From: Reyranella sp.
GTDB taxonomy: Bacteria; Pseudomonadota; Alphaproteobacteria; Reyranellales; Reyranellaceae
Direction of reading: 5' to 3'
DNA length: 64,000 bases
Assembly: GCF_004296935.1 (NCBI RefSeq)
Contig: NZ_SCVH01000166.1
Span: 1 to 64,000, forward strand
How positions within the stretch are numbered: the first letter of the stretch is position 1; each line of letters begins with the position of its first letter. Below, in pieces: positions 18,446-26,601 of the stretch. Under the pieces are notes generated by a model, which made no database searches, had not been told where the DNA came from, and saw only the letters and a program-made list of their open reading frames with translations. A program made the translations under genes and the position numbers.

Positions 18446-18767
18446 GTCTTGTCCCTCATGCTTCCTCTTACTCTAATCTTAATAGGTAGTAGCAGTAGTA
18501 GGGCCTGTGGCACGTGGGGATGCGCCCTATTGGACTCTTCTCCCCAGGACGCTGTGGACCGGCAGAGGCCGGATTCAGGCGGTTGCTTGGTGTGATTCCC
18601 GACTCGCAGGCCTTTCCTCCCGGACTGTCCGCAAGGGACGAATATCTGGAGGGCGAAGGCGAGTCGGGCCCCGAATTGGTCGACTTTGCCCAATCGACTC
18701 GACTGTCCCCGCGATCCAGCTGGCAATCCCGCGTTTCTCCCAGCCCCGCTGTGGGGTAAAACACGGC
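18446..18767. other. oriC: Candidate chromosome replication origin (oriC) between hemE and ppsR
   Basis: This 322-base divergent gap has no convincing gene. In Caulobacter and Rickettsia the origin lies between hemE and the DUF299 gene, which is ppsR here. The sequence shows an AT-richer run (about 18463-18500), then triplets TAG TAG CAG TAG TAG at 18487-18501, then GGCC, then TGTGGCACG at 18506-18514. TGTGG recurs at 18553 (TGTGGACCG) and 18750 (TGTGGGGTA), all in the same orientation, as partial matches to the DnaA box TGTGGATAA. No perfect box is present. The parABS genes 19-22 kb away support an origin-proximal location. Confidence 0.65.
18487..18514 (+). other. Putative origin unwinding element: DnaA-trio array, GC spacer and DnaA-box-like site
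   Basis: Five consecutive trinucleotides (TAG, TAG, CAG, TAG, TAG) end directly at a GGCC block and a TGTGG half of a DnaA box. The bacterial basal unwinding system described from Bacillus subtilis has the same order on this strand: trio repeats, a GC-rich spacer, then DnaA boxes. The box here matches only five of nine consensus bases, which is the weak point of the assignment. Confidence 0.5.
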
Positions 18768-19601
18768 GTGGCGAATCGCAATTTTCACGTTCATCTCGTG
18801 TCCGACTCCACCGGTGAAACGGTGTCCAGCGTGGCACGCGCCTGCTTGGTCCAATACGAGGGCATCTTCGTGCAGGAGCATGTCTGGTCCCTGGTGCGAA
18901 CGCGCGGTCAGATGGAAAAGGTCGTGCAGGCGGTCGAACGCGACCGCGGGCCCGTTCTTTATACGCTGGTTGACCAGGAACTGCGCGATCTCGTACGCGA
19001 TCATTGCCGGCGGCTGCAACTGCCCTGCGTCGGCGTGCTCGACCAGGCAATGAGCGTGTTGGCTGTTCATTTCCATTCCAAGAGCGAGCAGTGGCCGGGC
19101 CGCCAGCATCAGCTCGACGAAGGCTATTTCGACCGGATCGACGCCATGCACTACACGCTGGCGCACGACGACGGCCAGTCGACGCACGACCTGGAGGACG
19201 CCGATGTCATCCTGGTCGGTCCGTCGCGGACCTCCAAGACACCGACCTGCGTTTATCTCGCCAACCGCGGCGTGCGCGCGGCCAATGTGCCGCTGGTGCC
19301 GGAGGTGCCGCCGCCGCAGGAACTCGAGGATTCGAAACGGCCGCTGATCGTCGGATTGATCACCGATCCCGAGCGGCTGGTGCAGATCAGGGTCAATCGC
19401 CTGCGCCTGCTGCAGCAGGAGACCGAGACCGAATATACCGACATGGAACAGGTGCAACGCGAGATCCAGGATGCGCGCCGCCTCTACGCACGCCGCAAGT
19501 GGGTGACCATCGACGTCACGCGACGGTCGATCGAGGAGACGGCGGCGGCCATCCTGCAGATGCTCGCCACACGACGCGAGCAGAGGCTTCAGGCTCAATA
19601 G
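18768..19601 (+). CDS. ppsR: Bifunctional kinase/phosphorylase PpsR (PEP synthase or PPDK regulatory protein, DUF299)
   Basis: The 277-residue protein equals the length of Escherichia coli PpsR. It begins with FHVHLVSDSTGETVSSVARA and carries the nucleotide-binding loop GPSRTSKTPTC at about residues 150-160, both diagnostic of the family. Members switch PEP synthase or pyruvate phosphate dikinase off by ADP-dependent phosphorylation and on again by phosphate-dependent removal. GTG 18768 is the start that fits homologues; the frame is open upstream to 18507 but that would run through the candidate origin. Its neighbour across the gap is hemE. Confidence 0.94.
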   Translation: MANRNFHVHLVSDSTGETVSSVARACLVQYEGIFVQEHVWSLVRTRGQMEKVVQAVERDRGPVLYTLVDQELRDLVRDHCRRLQLPCVGVLDQAMSVLAVHFHSKSEQWPGRQHQLDEGYFDRIDAMHYTLAHDDGQSTHDLEDADVILVGPSRTSKTPTCVYLANRGVRAANVPLVPEVPPPQELEDSKRPLIVGLITDPERLVQIRVNRLRLLQQETETEYTDMEQVQREIQDARRLYARRKWVTIDVTRRSIEETAAAILQMLATRREQRLQAQ

Positions 19602-19627
19602 AAACCAGACAACCAAGGAGGTCGGTC

Positions 19628-20035
19628 ATGCGTGCTCATCTCATCGCAGTTGGTCTGATTTTTGCTGGTTCATCGGCACACGCGGCGAATGGCATCGACG
19701 TCAAGCGCGGCGTGGACTCCACGGTCTTCGGCAATTGCGTGCCGAGCCTCGTGGTCGAGAACAAGTCGGCGGAGACCATCGACTATCTGCAGGTCGATGT
19801 CGTGGTGGCGCTGGGCAATGGTCAGGAGCGCACCGTCGAACTGAAATCGGCCTACCGTGAGGGTGTGCTCTATCCGATCAGTCCCGGAGGGAAGGCGACC
19901 TTGAAGCAGCATCTCGATACTTCCGTAGCCCTCGGTGCGCCGTGCGCCGAGGTCAAGACGCGCCGCGTCGTGCGCACGATCTGCGAGGCCACCGGCGGCA
20001 AGGCCTGTGCTTCCTCTGTTTCGGTGAATCCGTGA
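19628..20035 (+). CDS. Small exported protein of unknown function
   Basis: The 135-residue product begins with a clear signal peptide (MRAHLIAVGLIFAGSSAHAA). The mature part has a beta-rich look (CVPSLVVENKSAETIDYLQV, RTVELKSAYREGVLYPISPG) and four cysteines that could form disulfides. AAGGAGGTCGG in front of ATG 19628 is an excellent ribosome site. Its TGA stop overlaps the GTG start of the Bug receptor, so the two genes are translationally coupled. I do not recognise a named family. Confidence 0.7.
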   Translation: MRAHLIAVGLIFAGSSAHAANGIDVKRGVDSTVFGNCVPSLVVENKSAETIDYLQVDVVVALGNGQERTVELKSAYREGVLYPISPGGKATLKQHLDTSVALGAPCAEVKTRRVVRTICEATGGKACASSVSVNP

Positions 20036-21012
20036 TCAATAGAAGAACTGTTCTTGGTGCTGCCGGCGCGTCTTTGCTCGCGGCACCTGCTCTCGGCCCG
20101 GCCCTTGGACAGGGTGCGTTTCCCAACAAGCCCCTGAAGATGATCGTGCCCTACCCGCCGGGCGGCGGTACCGACGGGCTCGGCCGCATCACCGGACAGT
20201 TCCTGTCCGAGAAGCTCGGGCAGCCGATCGTGATCCAGAACATCGGCGGCGCCTCGGGCACCGTGGGCTCCGACGCGGTGCGTCGCGCCGATCCCGACGG
20301 CTACACCCTGCTGTTCAACGCCAGCCTGTTCGTGCTGGGAAAAGCGGTCGTGCCGAGCTGTCCCTACGACGCGCAAACCGACTTCCGGCCGATCGCCCAG
20401 GCCGGCGAGGCGCCGCTGGTGCTGCTGGCCAACAACGACGTGCCGGGCAAAGACTATGCGAGCATGATGGCGGCCATCGCCAAGGAGCCGAAGAAATACT
20501 TCTTCGCCCTGTCGTCGGGTGGATCGGCCGGCCACATCGCCACGCTCGCATTTCTGAAGCGCACCGGCCTGCCGCTCGACACCATCCTCTACAAGGGCAC
20601 CGCGCCGGCCAATACCGACCTGATGTCGGGCGCCGTGCAACTCTTCATGGATCCCTGGACGGCACTGTTGCCGCTCGCCACTTCGGGCCGCGCCAAGGGC
20701 GTTTTCGTCACCTCCAAGGAACGCACGCCGCTCGCCCCCAACATCCCGACGACGAACGAGGTCGGACTGAAGGACTTCAACCTCAGTTCCTGGTACGGCG
20801 CGTGGGCACCCAAGGACACGCCCGGCGCCGTCGTGAACCGGCTGGCCGCCGGCATGGCCGAGGTTTCCAAGGATCCCAACTTCATCGCCAAGACGACGTC
20901 GCTCGGCATCGTGCCGACCGCGCGGGGCCCCAAGGAATTCGCCGCCTTCATCAAGGAAGAGGTCGAGACCAACACCGCGCTGCTGAAGGACGCGGGCTTC
21001 AAGCCGGAGTAA
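20032..21012 (+). CDS. Tripartite tricarboxylate transporter receptor (Bug family substrate-binding protein)
   Basis: The 326-residue protein is a Bug/TctC-type periplasmic receptor. A twin-arginine-like export signal (INRRTVLGAAGASLLAAPA) leads to KPLKMIVPYPPGGGTDGLGR, the family's opening strand and loop, and later GGASGTVGSDAVRRADPDGY. Bug proteins bind carboxylates or other small ligands, often without an adjacent transporter; no TctA/TctB genes are present here. The start is GTG 20032, overlapping the previous stop as GTGA. A strong hairpin between this gene and convergent glnD ends the unit. Confidence 0.9.
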   Translation: MINRRTVLGAAGASLLAAPALGPALGQGAFPNKPLKMIVPYPPGGGTDGLGRITGQFLSEKLGQPIVIQNIGGASGTVGSDAVRRADPDGYTLLFNASLFVLGKAVVPSCPYDAQTDFRPIAQAGEAPLVLLANNDVPGKDYASMMAAIAKEPKKYFFALSSGGSAGHIATLAFLKRTGLPLDTILYKGTAPANTDLMSGAVQLFMDPWTALLPLATSGRAKGVFVTSKERTPLAPNIPTTNEVGLKDFNLSSWYGAWAPKDTPGAVVNRLAAGMAEVSKDPNFIAKTTSLGIVPTARGPKEFAAFIKEEVETNTALLKDAGFKPE

Positions 21013-21014
21013 TT

Positions 21015-21050
21015 GCTGGGGGCGCGCCACTGGAGTGGCGCGCCCCCAGC
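21015..21050. terminator. Perfect 17-bp hairpin between convergent genes
   Basis: A flawless inverted repeat fills the gap between the Bug receptor stop and the glnD stop. The left arm is 21015-21031 and the right arm 21034-21050, with only GG in the middle, so the real loop is a few bases larger. No T-run follows on either strand, so it may act as a bidirectional barrier rather than a textbook intrinsic terminator. Confidence 0.7.
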
Positions 21051-23843
21051 CTATTCCGCCGCCTTGGGCAGTGGCTCGAAGCGGGTGTCGAAGTCGCGGA
21101 TGGATTTCTCGACGGTCGCGGCCACCTGGTTGAGCTTGTCCTGGTTCACGACCTTCAGGCCGAACAGGTCCTTGACGTAGAACACGTCGACGGCGCGCTC
21201 GCCGTAGGTGGTGATGTGGGCCGAGGCGATCTGCAGGTTGAGCCGCGTCAGCGCCCGCGTGACGACATGCAGAAAGCCCGGCCGGTCGCGGCCGTTGACC
21301 TCGATCACCGTAAAAGTGTCGGACGCGTTGTTGTTGATCAGCACGCGCGGCTGGACGGTGAAGACCTGGTCGCGCTTGGGCCAAGAGCCGCGCTGGGTGT
21401 CGAGCTCGCGCTGGATGTCGAGGCGGTTGGAGAGTGCCAGCTCGACCCGGGCGGCGAGCCGTGCCAGGCGGCGTGAATCGTCGAACGGCTTGCCCTCGAG
21501 GTCCTGGATCCAGAAGGTATCGAGCGCCATGCCGTTGGCGAGCGTGAAGATCTTGGCGTCGACGATGTTGGCGCCGCTCACCGCCATGGCGCCGGCCAGG
21601 CGGGCGAACAGGCCGTGGGTGTCGAGCGTGTAGATCGTGACTTCGGTGACGGCGCGCGCCGTGTCGACCCGGTGCTCTATCGCCAGCGGCTGGCGGCCGC
21701 GTTCGGCGCCGCGCACCAGCTCGGCCTGGCGCGCCAAGGTGTCGGGATCGAACGACAGCCAGTAGGGCGCGTAGCCGCGGGCGAAGTGCTCGTCCTTCTC
21801 CTGGTCGGTCCAGCTCGCCAGGCGTTTGCCGACCTCGGCCTGGATCTGGCGGATGCGGTCGGCGCGGCCGCCGGCCAGCGTGCCGCCCGACATGACCTGT
21901 TCGGCGGCGTTGTAGAGCTGGCGCAGCAGGGCCGCCTTCCAGCCGTTCCAGACGTTGGGGCCGACGGCGCGGATGTCGCATACCGTCAGCACCAGCAGCA
22001 GCCTGAGTCGCTCCGGCGATTGCACGAGGGCGGCGAAATTCTCGATGGTCTTGGGATCCATCAGATCGCGCTGGAAGGCGGTGCCCGACATGGCGAGGTG
22101 ATGACGCACCAGCCAGGCCACGGTCTCGGTCTCGGCGGCGCTGAGGCCAAGCCGCGGGCCGACCTGCATGGCAACATCGGCGCCCAGCACCGAATGATCG
22201 CCGCCGCGGCCCTTGGCGATGTCGTGCAGCAGCACCGAAAGATAGAGCACCGGCCGCGACAGCACCTTGTGCACGACCTCGGCCGACAGCGGATGGTCTT
22301 CCTTGAGCGTGCCGTTCTCGATGCTGGCCAGGATGCCGATCGCCCGGATGGTGTGCTCGTCGACGGTGTAGGTGTGATACATGTCGTGCTGCGTCTGGGC
22401 GACGACGCGGCCGAAGTCGGGAATGAACCGGCCGAACACGCCGGCCTCGTTGAGGCGACGCAGCGTCGTCTCCGGGTCGTGCCGCGACGTCATCATCTCC
22501 ATGAACAGGTGATTGGCCTCGGGATCGTTCCTGAGCCTGTCGACCAGCCGGATGTTCTGGGTGATGAGCCGGAGCGTCGCCGGATGGATGTCGAGGTCGT
22601 TTTCCTGCGCGACGTGGAACAGCCGCAGGATCGCCACCGGATCCTTGGTGAAGGTATCGGGCGACGCCACCGCGAGGCGCTCGCCGTCGAGCTTGAAGCC
22701 TTCGAGCTGGCGTGGCCGCAGCGTCTGCCACAGCGCCGCGAGCTTGGGCTTGCGGCGGTGGCTGTCCTCGAGGGCGGCGACGAAGATGCGGGTGAGGTCG
22801 CCCACCGTCTTGGCGTGGAGATAGTAGTGCTTGGTGAAGCGCTCGACGCCGCGGCTGCCCGGGCGGTCCTGATAGCCCAGCCGCTCGGCGATCTCGCGCT
22901 GCAGGTCGAACGACAGGCGATCGTCGACGCGGCCCGTCAGGTAGTGGATGTGGCAGCGCACCGTGGTCAGGAAACGCTCGGCGCGCTCGAACAGGCGCGC
23001 CTCCTCCTTGGTGAGCACGCCCTTGGCCACGAGGTCGCCGGGCTCGCTCACGCGATAGAGATATTTGGCGATCCAGAACAGCAGGTGCAGGTCGCGCAAC
23101 CCGCCCTTGCCTTCCTTGACGTTGGGTTCGACGACATAGCGCGAGTCGCCCATGCGCTGGTGGCGCTGGTCGCGCTCGGCGAGCTTGGCCTCGACAAAAT
23201 CGCGGCCGTCGCCGGTATGGAATTTCTGCGCGAAACCCTTGTGCAGCTCGTCGAACAGCTCGCGGTCGCCCCACAGGTAGCGCATCTCGAGCAGCGCCGT
23301 GCGGATGGTGTGGTCGTTCTCGGCGTAGCGCAGGCTCTCGGCCACGGTGCGGGTGGCGTGGCCGACCTTCAGGCCGAGGTCCCACAGGAGATAGAGCATG
23401 AACTCGACGATCTGCTCGCCCCTGGGCGTCTGCTTGTAGGGGCGCAGGAACAGGAGATCGAGGTCGGAGAGCGGCGCCAGCTCGCCGCGGCCGTAGCCGC
23501 CGGTCGCCACTACGCCCAGCCGCTCGGCGGCGCTCGGGTTGGCGGCGGGATAGGCGTAGCGGTCGGCGAAGTCGAACAGGACGCGGACGATCTGGTCCAT
23601 CAGGTAGGAGGTGGCGGCCAGCACCGCCGGACCGTCGTTGCGCAGCGGGCCGGGCTCCTCGAAGCGGCGGCGGATCTCGGCCCGACCTTTGGCCAGGGCG
23701 TCGCGCAGCAGCGCCAGCACCGGCGGCCGGGGCGGCTCGCCGCCCGAGGGCAGGTCCTCGACCAGCACGCCCAACGCCTCTTCGAGCACGCGGCGGCGCA
23801 CGATCTTTCGGCGGTCGGGGATATGATCGTAGGGATTGGCCAT
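21051..23843 (-). CDS. glnD: Bifunctional uridylyltransferase/uridylyl-removing enzyme GlnD
   Basis: The 930-residue protein is the nitrogen sensor that adds UMP to PII proteins and removes it. The nucleotidyltransferase motif GGYGRGELAPLSDLDLLFL lies at about residues 111-129. A UTase-linker region follows, then an HD hydrolase domain (HTYTVDEHTIRA near 445, LLHDIAKGRGGDHS near 530). Two ACT domains for glutamine close the protein (about 735-810 and 845-920). ATG 23843 gives the normal length; the open frame beyond it is antisense to the divergent gene. It is convergent with the Bug receptor gene. Confidence 0.96.
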   Translation of the reverse strand: MANPYDHIPDRRKIVRRRVLEEALGVLVEDLPSGGEPPRPPVLALLRDALAKGRAEIRRRFEEPGPLRNDGPAVLAATSYLMDQIVRVLFDFADRYAYPAANPSAAERLGVVATGGYGRGELAPLSDLDLLFLRPYKQTPRGEQIVEFMLYLLWDLGLKVGHATRTVAESLRYAENDHTIRTALLEMRYLWGDRELFDELHKGFAQKFHTGDGRDFVEAKLAERDQRHQRMGDSRYVVEPNVKEGKGGLRDLHLLFWIAKYLYRVSEPGDLVAKGVLTKEEARLFERAERFLTTVRCHIHYLTGRVDDRLSFDLQREIAERLGYQDRPGSRGVERFTKHYYLHAKTVGDLTRIFVAALEDSHRRKPKLAALWQTLRPRQLEGFKLDGERLAVASPDTFTKDPVAILRLFHVAQENDLDIHPATLRLITQNIRLVDRLRNDPEANHLFMEMMTSRHDPETTLRRLNEAGVFGRFIPDFGRVVAQTQHDMYHTYTVDEHTIRAIGILASIENGTLKEDHPLSAEVVHKVLSRPVLYLSVLLHDIAKGRGGDHSVLGADVAMQVGPRLGLSAAETETVAWLVRHHLAMSGTAFQRDLMDPKTIENFAALVQSPERLRLLLVLTVCDIRAVGPNVWNGWKAALLRQLYNAAEQVMSGGTLAGGRADRIRQIQAEVGKRLASWTDQEKDEHFARGYAPYWLSFDPDTLARQAELVRGAERGRQPLAIEHRVDTARAVTEVTIYTLDTHGLFARLAGAMAVSGANIVDAKIFTLANGMALDTFWIQDLEGKPFDDSRRLARLAARVELALSNRLDIQRELDTQRGSWPKRDQVFTVQPRVLINNNASDTFTVIEVNGRDRPGFLHVVTRALTRLNLQIASAHITTYGERAVDVFYVKDLFGLKVVNQDKLNQVAATVEKSIRDFDTRFEPLPKAAE

Positions 23844-23888
23844 TTCGGGCGGGATACTACAGGGCGGCGCTCGTCTAACATAGGGACC

Positions 23889-24779
23889 ATGCCGCCACCC
23901 ACCCTCGCCGTTTTCACCAAAAACCGGGTCAATCCGGCCTATGACGCGGCCCGGCTGATTGCCGACCGGCTGGCCGCCGAAGCCGGCGCCCGGACCATCC
24001 ACTATGTGCCGCAGACCCCCGACCATGTCGGCGAGCAGAAGGCCCTGGTGAGCGAGGCGCTGGCGGCGCGGCCCGATGCCGTCCTGTTCAATCCGACCGA
24101 CGACGTCGAGATGGCCGGGGATCTGGCGCGATTCGCCGCCGCCGGCATCCCGGTCGCGGTCTTCATCAACCGCATGCCCGGCAAGGTCCTGACCTTCGTC
24201 GGCTCGGACGATGTCGCGGTGGGCTACAAGGCCGCCAAGGCGTTGATCCTGGGCCTGGGCGGGACGGGCGGCATCGTCGCGCTCGACGGCACGCCGTCGG
24301 CGCGCACCGCCCGCGACCGCACCGTCGGACTGCAGCGCGCCGTGGCGGAAGTCCCCGGCATCAGGTTGCTGGGCTCGCGCATCGGCTATCTCCAGGCGGC
24401 ACCGGCGCGCAAGGCGATGGCCGAGCTGCTGGCGGCCCACCCGCGCATCGACGGCGTCTGGACGGCCAACGATGTCATGGCCTTCGGCGTCCTCGAGGCG
24501 CTGGCCGATGCCGGGCGGACGGCCGAGGTGGTGGGCGTGAACGGCCTGCCCGCCGCCATCGACCACATCGAGCACGGCCGCATGCTGGCCAGCATCGACT
24601 TCAGCGCCTTCAACATCGCCGCCATCGCCACCCAGGCGGTGCTGCGGCACCTCGCGGGCAAGCCGGTGCCGCCCGAGATCATGGTGCCGGCCGAGCTGAT
24701 CGACCGGTCGAACTGCCAGCGCTGGAAAGTGCCCTTCACTGAGCGTCCCAGTCCCGCCTGGGACGAGATCGTGCGATAA
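23889..24779 (+). CDS. Periplasmic-binding-protein-like (type 1, sugar-binding) domain protein lacking an export signal
   Basis: The 296-residue protein is almost entirely a Peripla_BP_4/LacI-type ligand-binding fold: AVFTKNRVNPAYDAARLIAD, DAVLFNPTDDVEMAGDLARF, GGIVALDGTPSARTARDRTV, GVWTANDVMAFGVLEALADA. Close relatives are ABC-transporter sugar receptors or LacI effector domains. Here no signal peptide and no DNA-binding domain is visible; the fold starts at residue 5. ATG 23889 follows AGGGACC. It is divergent from glnD by 45 bases. Ligand and role are unknown. Confidence 0.75.
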   Translation: MPPPTLAVFTKNRVNPAYDAARLIADRLAAEAGARTIHYVPQTPDHVGEQKALVSEALAARPDAVLFNPTDDVEMAGDLARFAAAGIPVAVFINRMPGKVLTFVGSDDVAVGYKAAKALILGLGGTGGIVALDGTPSARTARDRTVGLQRAVAEVPGIRLLGSRIGYLQAAPARKAMAELLAAHPRIDGVWTANDVMAFGVLEALADAGRTAEVVGVNGLPAAIDHIEHGRMLASIDFSAFNIAAIATQAVLRHLAGKPVPPEIMVPAELIDRSNCQRWKVPFTERPSPAWDEIVR

Positions 24780-24786
24780 TCGCGCG

Positions 24787-25155
24787 ATGAGCCGGATCGT
24801 CTCCTTGATGGCGTTGGCGCTGCTGGCGCTCGCGCAGCCCCTGTCTTTCCAGCCCCTGTCTTTCCAGCCCGCGTCGGCGCAGCAGCGCGCAGCGCCGGCC
24901 CCGGCGCCCGCCGCCAACCTGATCGACCTCAACAACGCCAGCCGCGACGACCTGATGACGCTCGACGGCATCGGCGAAGTCCGGGCCGACGCCATCATCC
25001 GGTCGCGGCCGTTCAAGGCCAAGACCGAGCTGGTCGAGCGCCGGCTGATCCCCGAGCATCTCTACGAAAAGATCGCCGACAAGGTGATGGCGCGCCCGCC
25101 GCCGGCCGCGCCGGCGCCGACACCGGGCCGCCCGCCGCCGCAAAAGCGGACCTAG
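24787..25155 (+). CDS. Exported helix-hairpin-helix (ComEA-like) protein
   Basis: The 122-residue protein has a signal peptide, a Pro/Ala-rich linker and a single ComEA-type helix-hairpin-helix (NLIDLNNASRDDLMTLDGIG, then VRADAIIRSRPF) that could bind DNA. A Pro-rich tail ends the protein. In the linker a 15-base unit is repeated in tandem (24841-24870), encoding LSFQP twice. The stop codon abuts the mnmE start with no gap, so the two are probably cotranscribed, although their functions are not known to be related. Confidence 0.8.
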   Translation: MSRIVSLMALALLALAQPLSFQPLSFQPASAQQRAAPAPAPAANLIDLNNASRDDLMTLDGIGEVRADAIIRSRPFKAKTELVERRLIPEHLYEKIADKVMARPPPAAPAPTPGRPPPQKRT

Positions 25156-26535
25156 ATGGACGACGCCACCATCTATGCGCTGGCAACGCCCGTGCCCTCG
25201 CGGGCGCATCCGGGCGCCATCTCGGTCATTCGCCTGAGCGGCCCCAACGCGCCCGACGTGCTGGTCTTCCTCACCGAGCCGCGCGCCTTCGAGCGCGGTC
25301 ATTCGGCGCGCGATCCGGCGCTGCCGGAGCCGCGCCGCATGGTCGTGCGCACGCTCTACGATCCGTTGAGCGGCGAGGCGATCGACCGCGGCCTGTTCGT
25401 GTGGTTCGAGGCGCCCCACAGCGAGACCGGCGAGATGATGGCCGAGCTGCACCTGCACGGCGGGCGCGCCGTGGTCGCCGCCGCGCTGGAGGCGGTCGGG
25501 CGGCTCGGCCTCTGTCGCCTGGCCGAGCCCGGCGAGTTCACGCGCCGCGCCTTCGAGCACGGCAAGCTCGACCTCACCGAGGCCGAGGGCATCGCCGACC
25601 TGGTCGCGTCCGAGACCGAACAGCAGCGCCGCCTCGCCCTGCAGCAGATGGATGGCGCGCTGCACCGGCTCTACGAGGACTGGCGCACCCTGGGCCTCGC
25701 CACGCTCGCCCATCTCGAGGCGGCGATCGATTTTCCCGACGAGGATCTGCCCGCGGGCATCGCCGCCCGCGTCCGCGACGGCGTTGTGCAGCTGCAGGCC
25801 GAGATCGGCGCCCATCTCGGCGATCGCCGCGGCGAGCGGCTGCGCGAGGGCGTGCATATCGCCCTCATCGGTCCGCCCAACGCGGGAAAATCATCGCTGC
25901 TCAATCTTCTGGCGCGGCGCGACGCCGCCATCGTGTCGGAGACCGCCGGCACGACGCGCGACGTCATCGAAGTCCATCTCGATCTCGGCGGCTGGCCGGT
26001 CGTGCTGGCCGATACCGCGGGCCTGCGCGATTCGGGCGACGCCATCGAACAGGAAGGCGTGCGCCGCGCCCGTGCCCGCGCCGCCGGGGCCGATCTCCGC
26101 GTGCTCGTGCTCGATGCATCGGGCGATTGGAGGGCGGCGCGCCGCGACCTCGTCGCCGCGACCGACCGATGGGACCCGGCGCGCGACATCGTGGTCGTGA
26201 ACAAGGTCGATCTCGCGGCAGCGGACGCCGCCGACATCGTGCCGCTCTCGGCGACATCGGGCGCCGGCCTGCCGGAATTGCTGGCCCGCCTCGAACGCTC
26301 GGCCGGCCTGATGATGGAGGAAGGCGCCGCGGTGCCGCCACTCACCCGGGCGCGTCACCGCGAGGCGCTGGCCGAAGCCCATGCCTGCCTCGGCCGCGCG
26401 CTGGTGGCGCCCGAGATCGCCTTGGCCGCGGAGGACCTGCGCCTCGCCTTGCGCGCCATCGGCCGCATCACCGGCACGGTGCGGGTCGAGGAACTGCTGG
26501 ACGTCATTTTTCGCGACTTCTGCATCGGGAAGTAA
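25156..26535 (+). CDS. mnmE: tRNA modification GTPase MnmE
   Basis: The 459-residue protein is full length. The N-terminal folate-binding domain begins ATIYALATP and is followed by the helical domain. The inserted G domain has the P-loop GPPNAGKSSLLN at about residues 237-248 and TAGLRD as part of G3, with NKVDLAA for G4. It ends in FCIGK, keeping the C-terminal cysteine motif conserved in the family. With MnmG it makes the cmnm5 modification on wobble uridines. In several alphaproteobacteria mnmE sits next to mnmG; here about 9.8 kb separates them. Confidence 0.97.
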   Translation: MDDATIYALATPVPSRAHPGAISVIRLSGPNAPDVLVFLTEPRAFERGHSARDPALPEPRRMVVRTLYDPLSGEAIDRGLFVWFEAPHSETGEMMAELHLHGGRAVVAAALEAVGRLGLCRLAEPGEFTRRAFEHGKLDLTEAEGIADLVASETEQQRRLALQQMDGALHRLYEDWRTLGLATLAHLEAAIDFPDEDLPAGIAARVRDGVVQLQAEIGAHLGDRRGERLREGVHIALIGPPNAGKSSLLNLLARRDAAIVSETAGTTRDVIEVHLDLGGWPVVLADTAGLRDSGDAIEQEGVRRARARAAGADLRVLVLDASGDWRAARRDLVAATDRWDPARDIVVVNKVDLAAADAADIVPLSATSGAGLPELLARLERSAGLMMEEGAAVPPLTRARHREALAEAHACLGRALVAPEIALAAEDLRLALRAIGRITGTVRVEELLDVIFRDFCIGK

Positions 26536-26551
26536 AAGCGAGAGCGCAATC

Positions 26552-26580
26552 TTGACGGTCAGGTCGGCCCGGGATACTGT
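26552..26580 (+). promoter_or_regulatory. Possible promoter of the toxin-antitoxin pair
   Basis: TTGACG at 26552-26557 and TACTGT at 26575-26580 are 17 bases apart and resemble a sigma-70 promoter. Transcription would begin close to the GTG start at 26587, which would give a leaderless or nearly leaderless message. This is a pattern match only. Confidence 0.35.
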
Positions 26581-26585
26581 GTAAA

Positions 26586-26601
26586 TGTGAAAAATATCAC
26601 A
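26586..26601. promoter_or_regulatory. TGTGA-N6-TCACA palindrome over the antitoxin start
   Basis: A perfect inverted repeat TGTGA(N6)TCACA covers the GTG start codon. RHH antitoxins usually repress their own operon through such a palindrome, so an autoregulatory operator is the simplest reading. The same letters are the core of a CRP/FNR-family consensus. Confidence 0.45.

Noticed and set aside
18507-18767. Longer N-terminus for PpsR
   Set aside because: It would cover the candidate origin and homology begins at GTG 18768.
21615-23888. Long plus-strand extension of the sugar-receptor frame
   Set aside because: It is opposite glnD and low in complexity; the fold begins at ATG 23889.
23844-25022. 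Upstream extension of the glnD frame by almost 400 codons
   Set aside because: It is antisense to the sugar-receptor and helix-hairpin-helix genes and has no similarity to GlnD; normal GlnD length starts at 23843.
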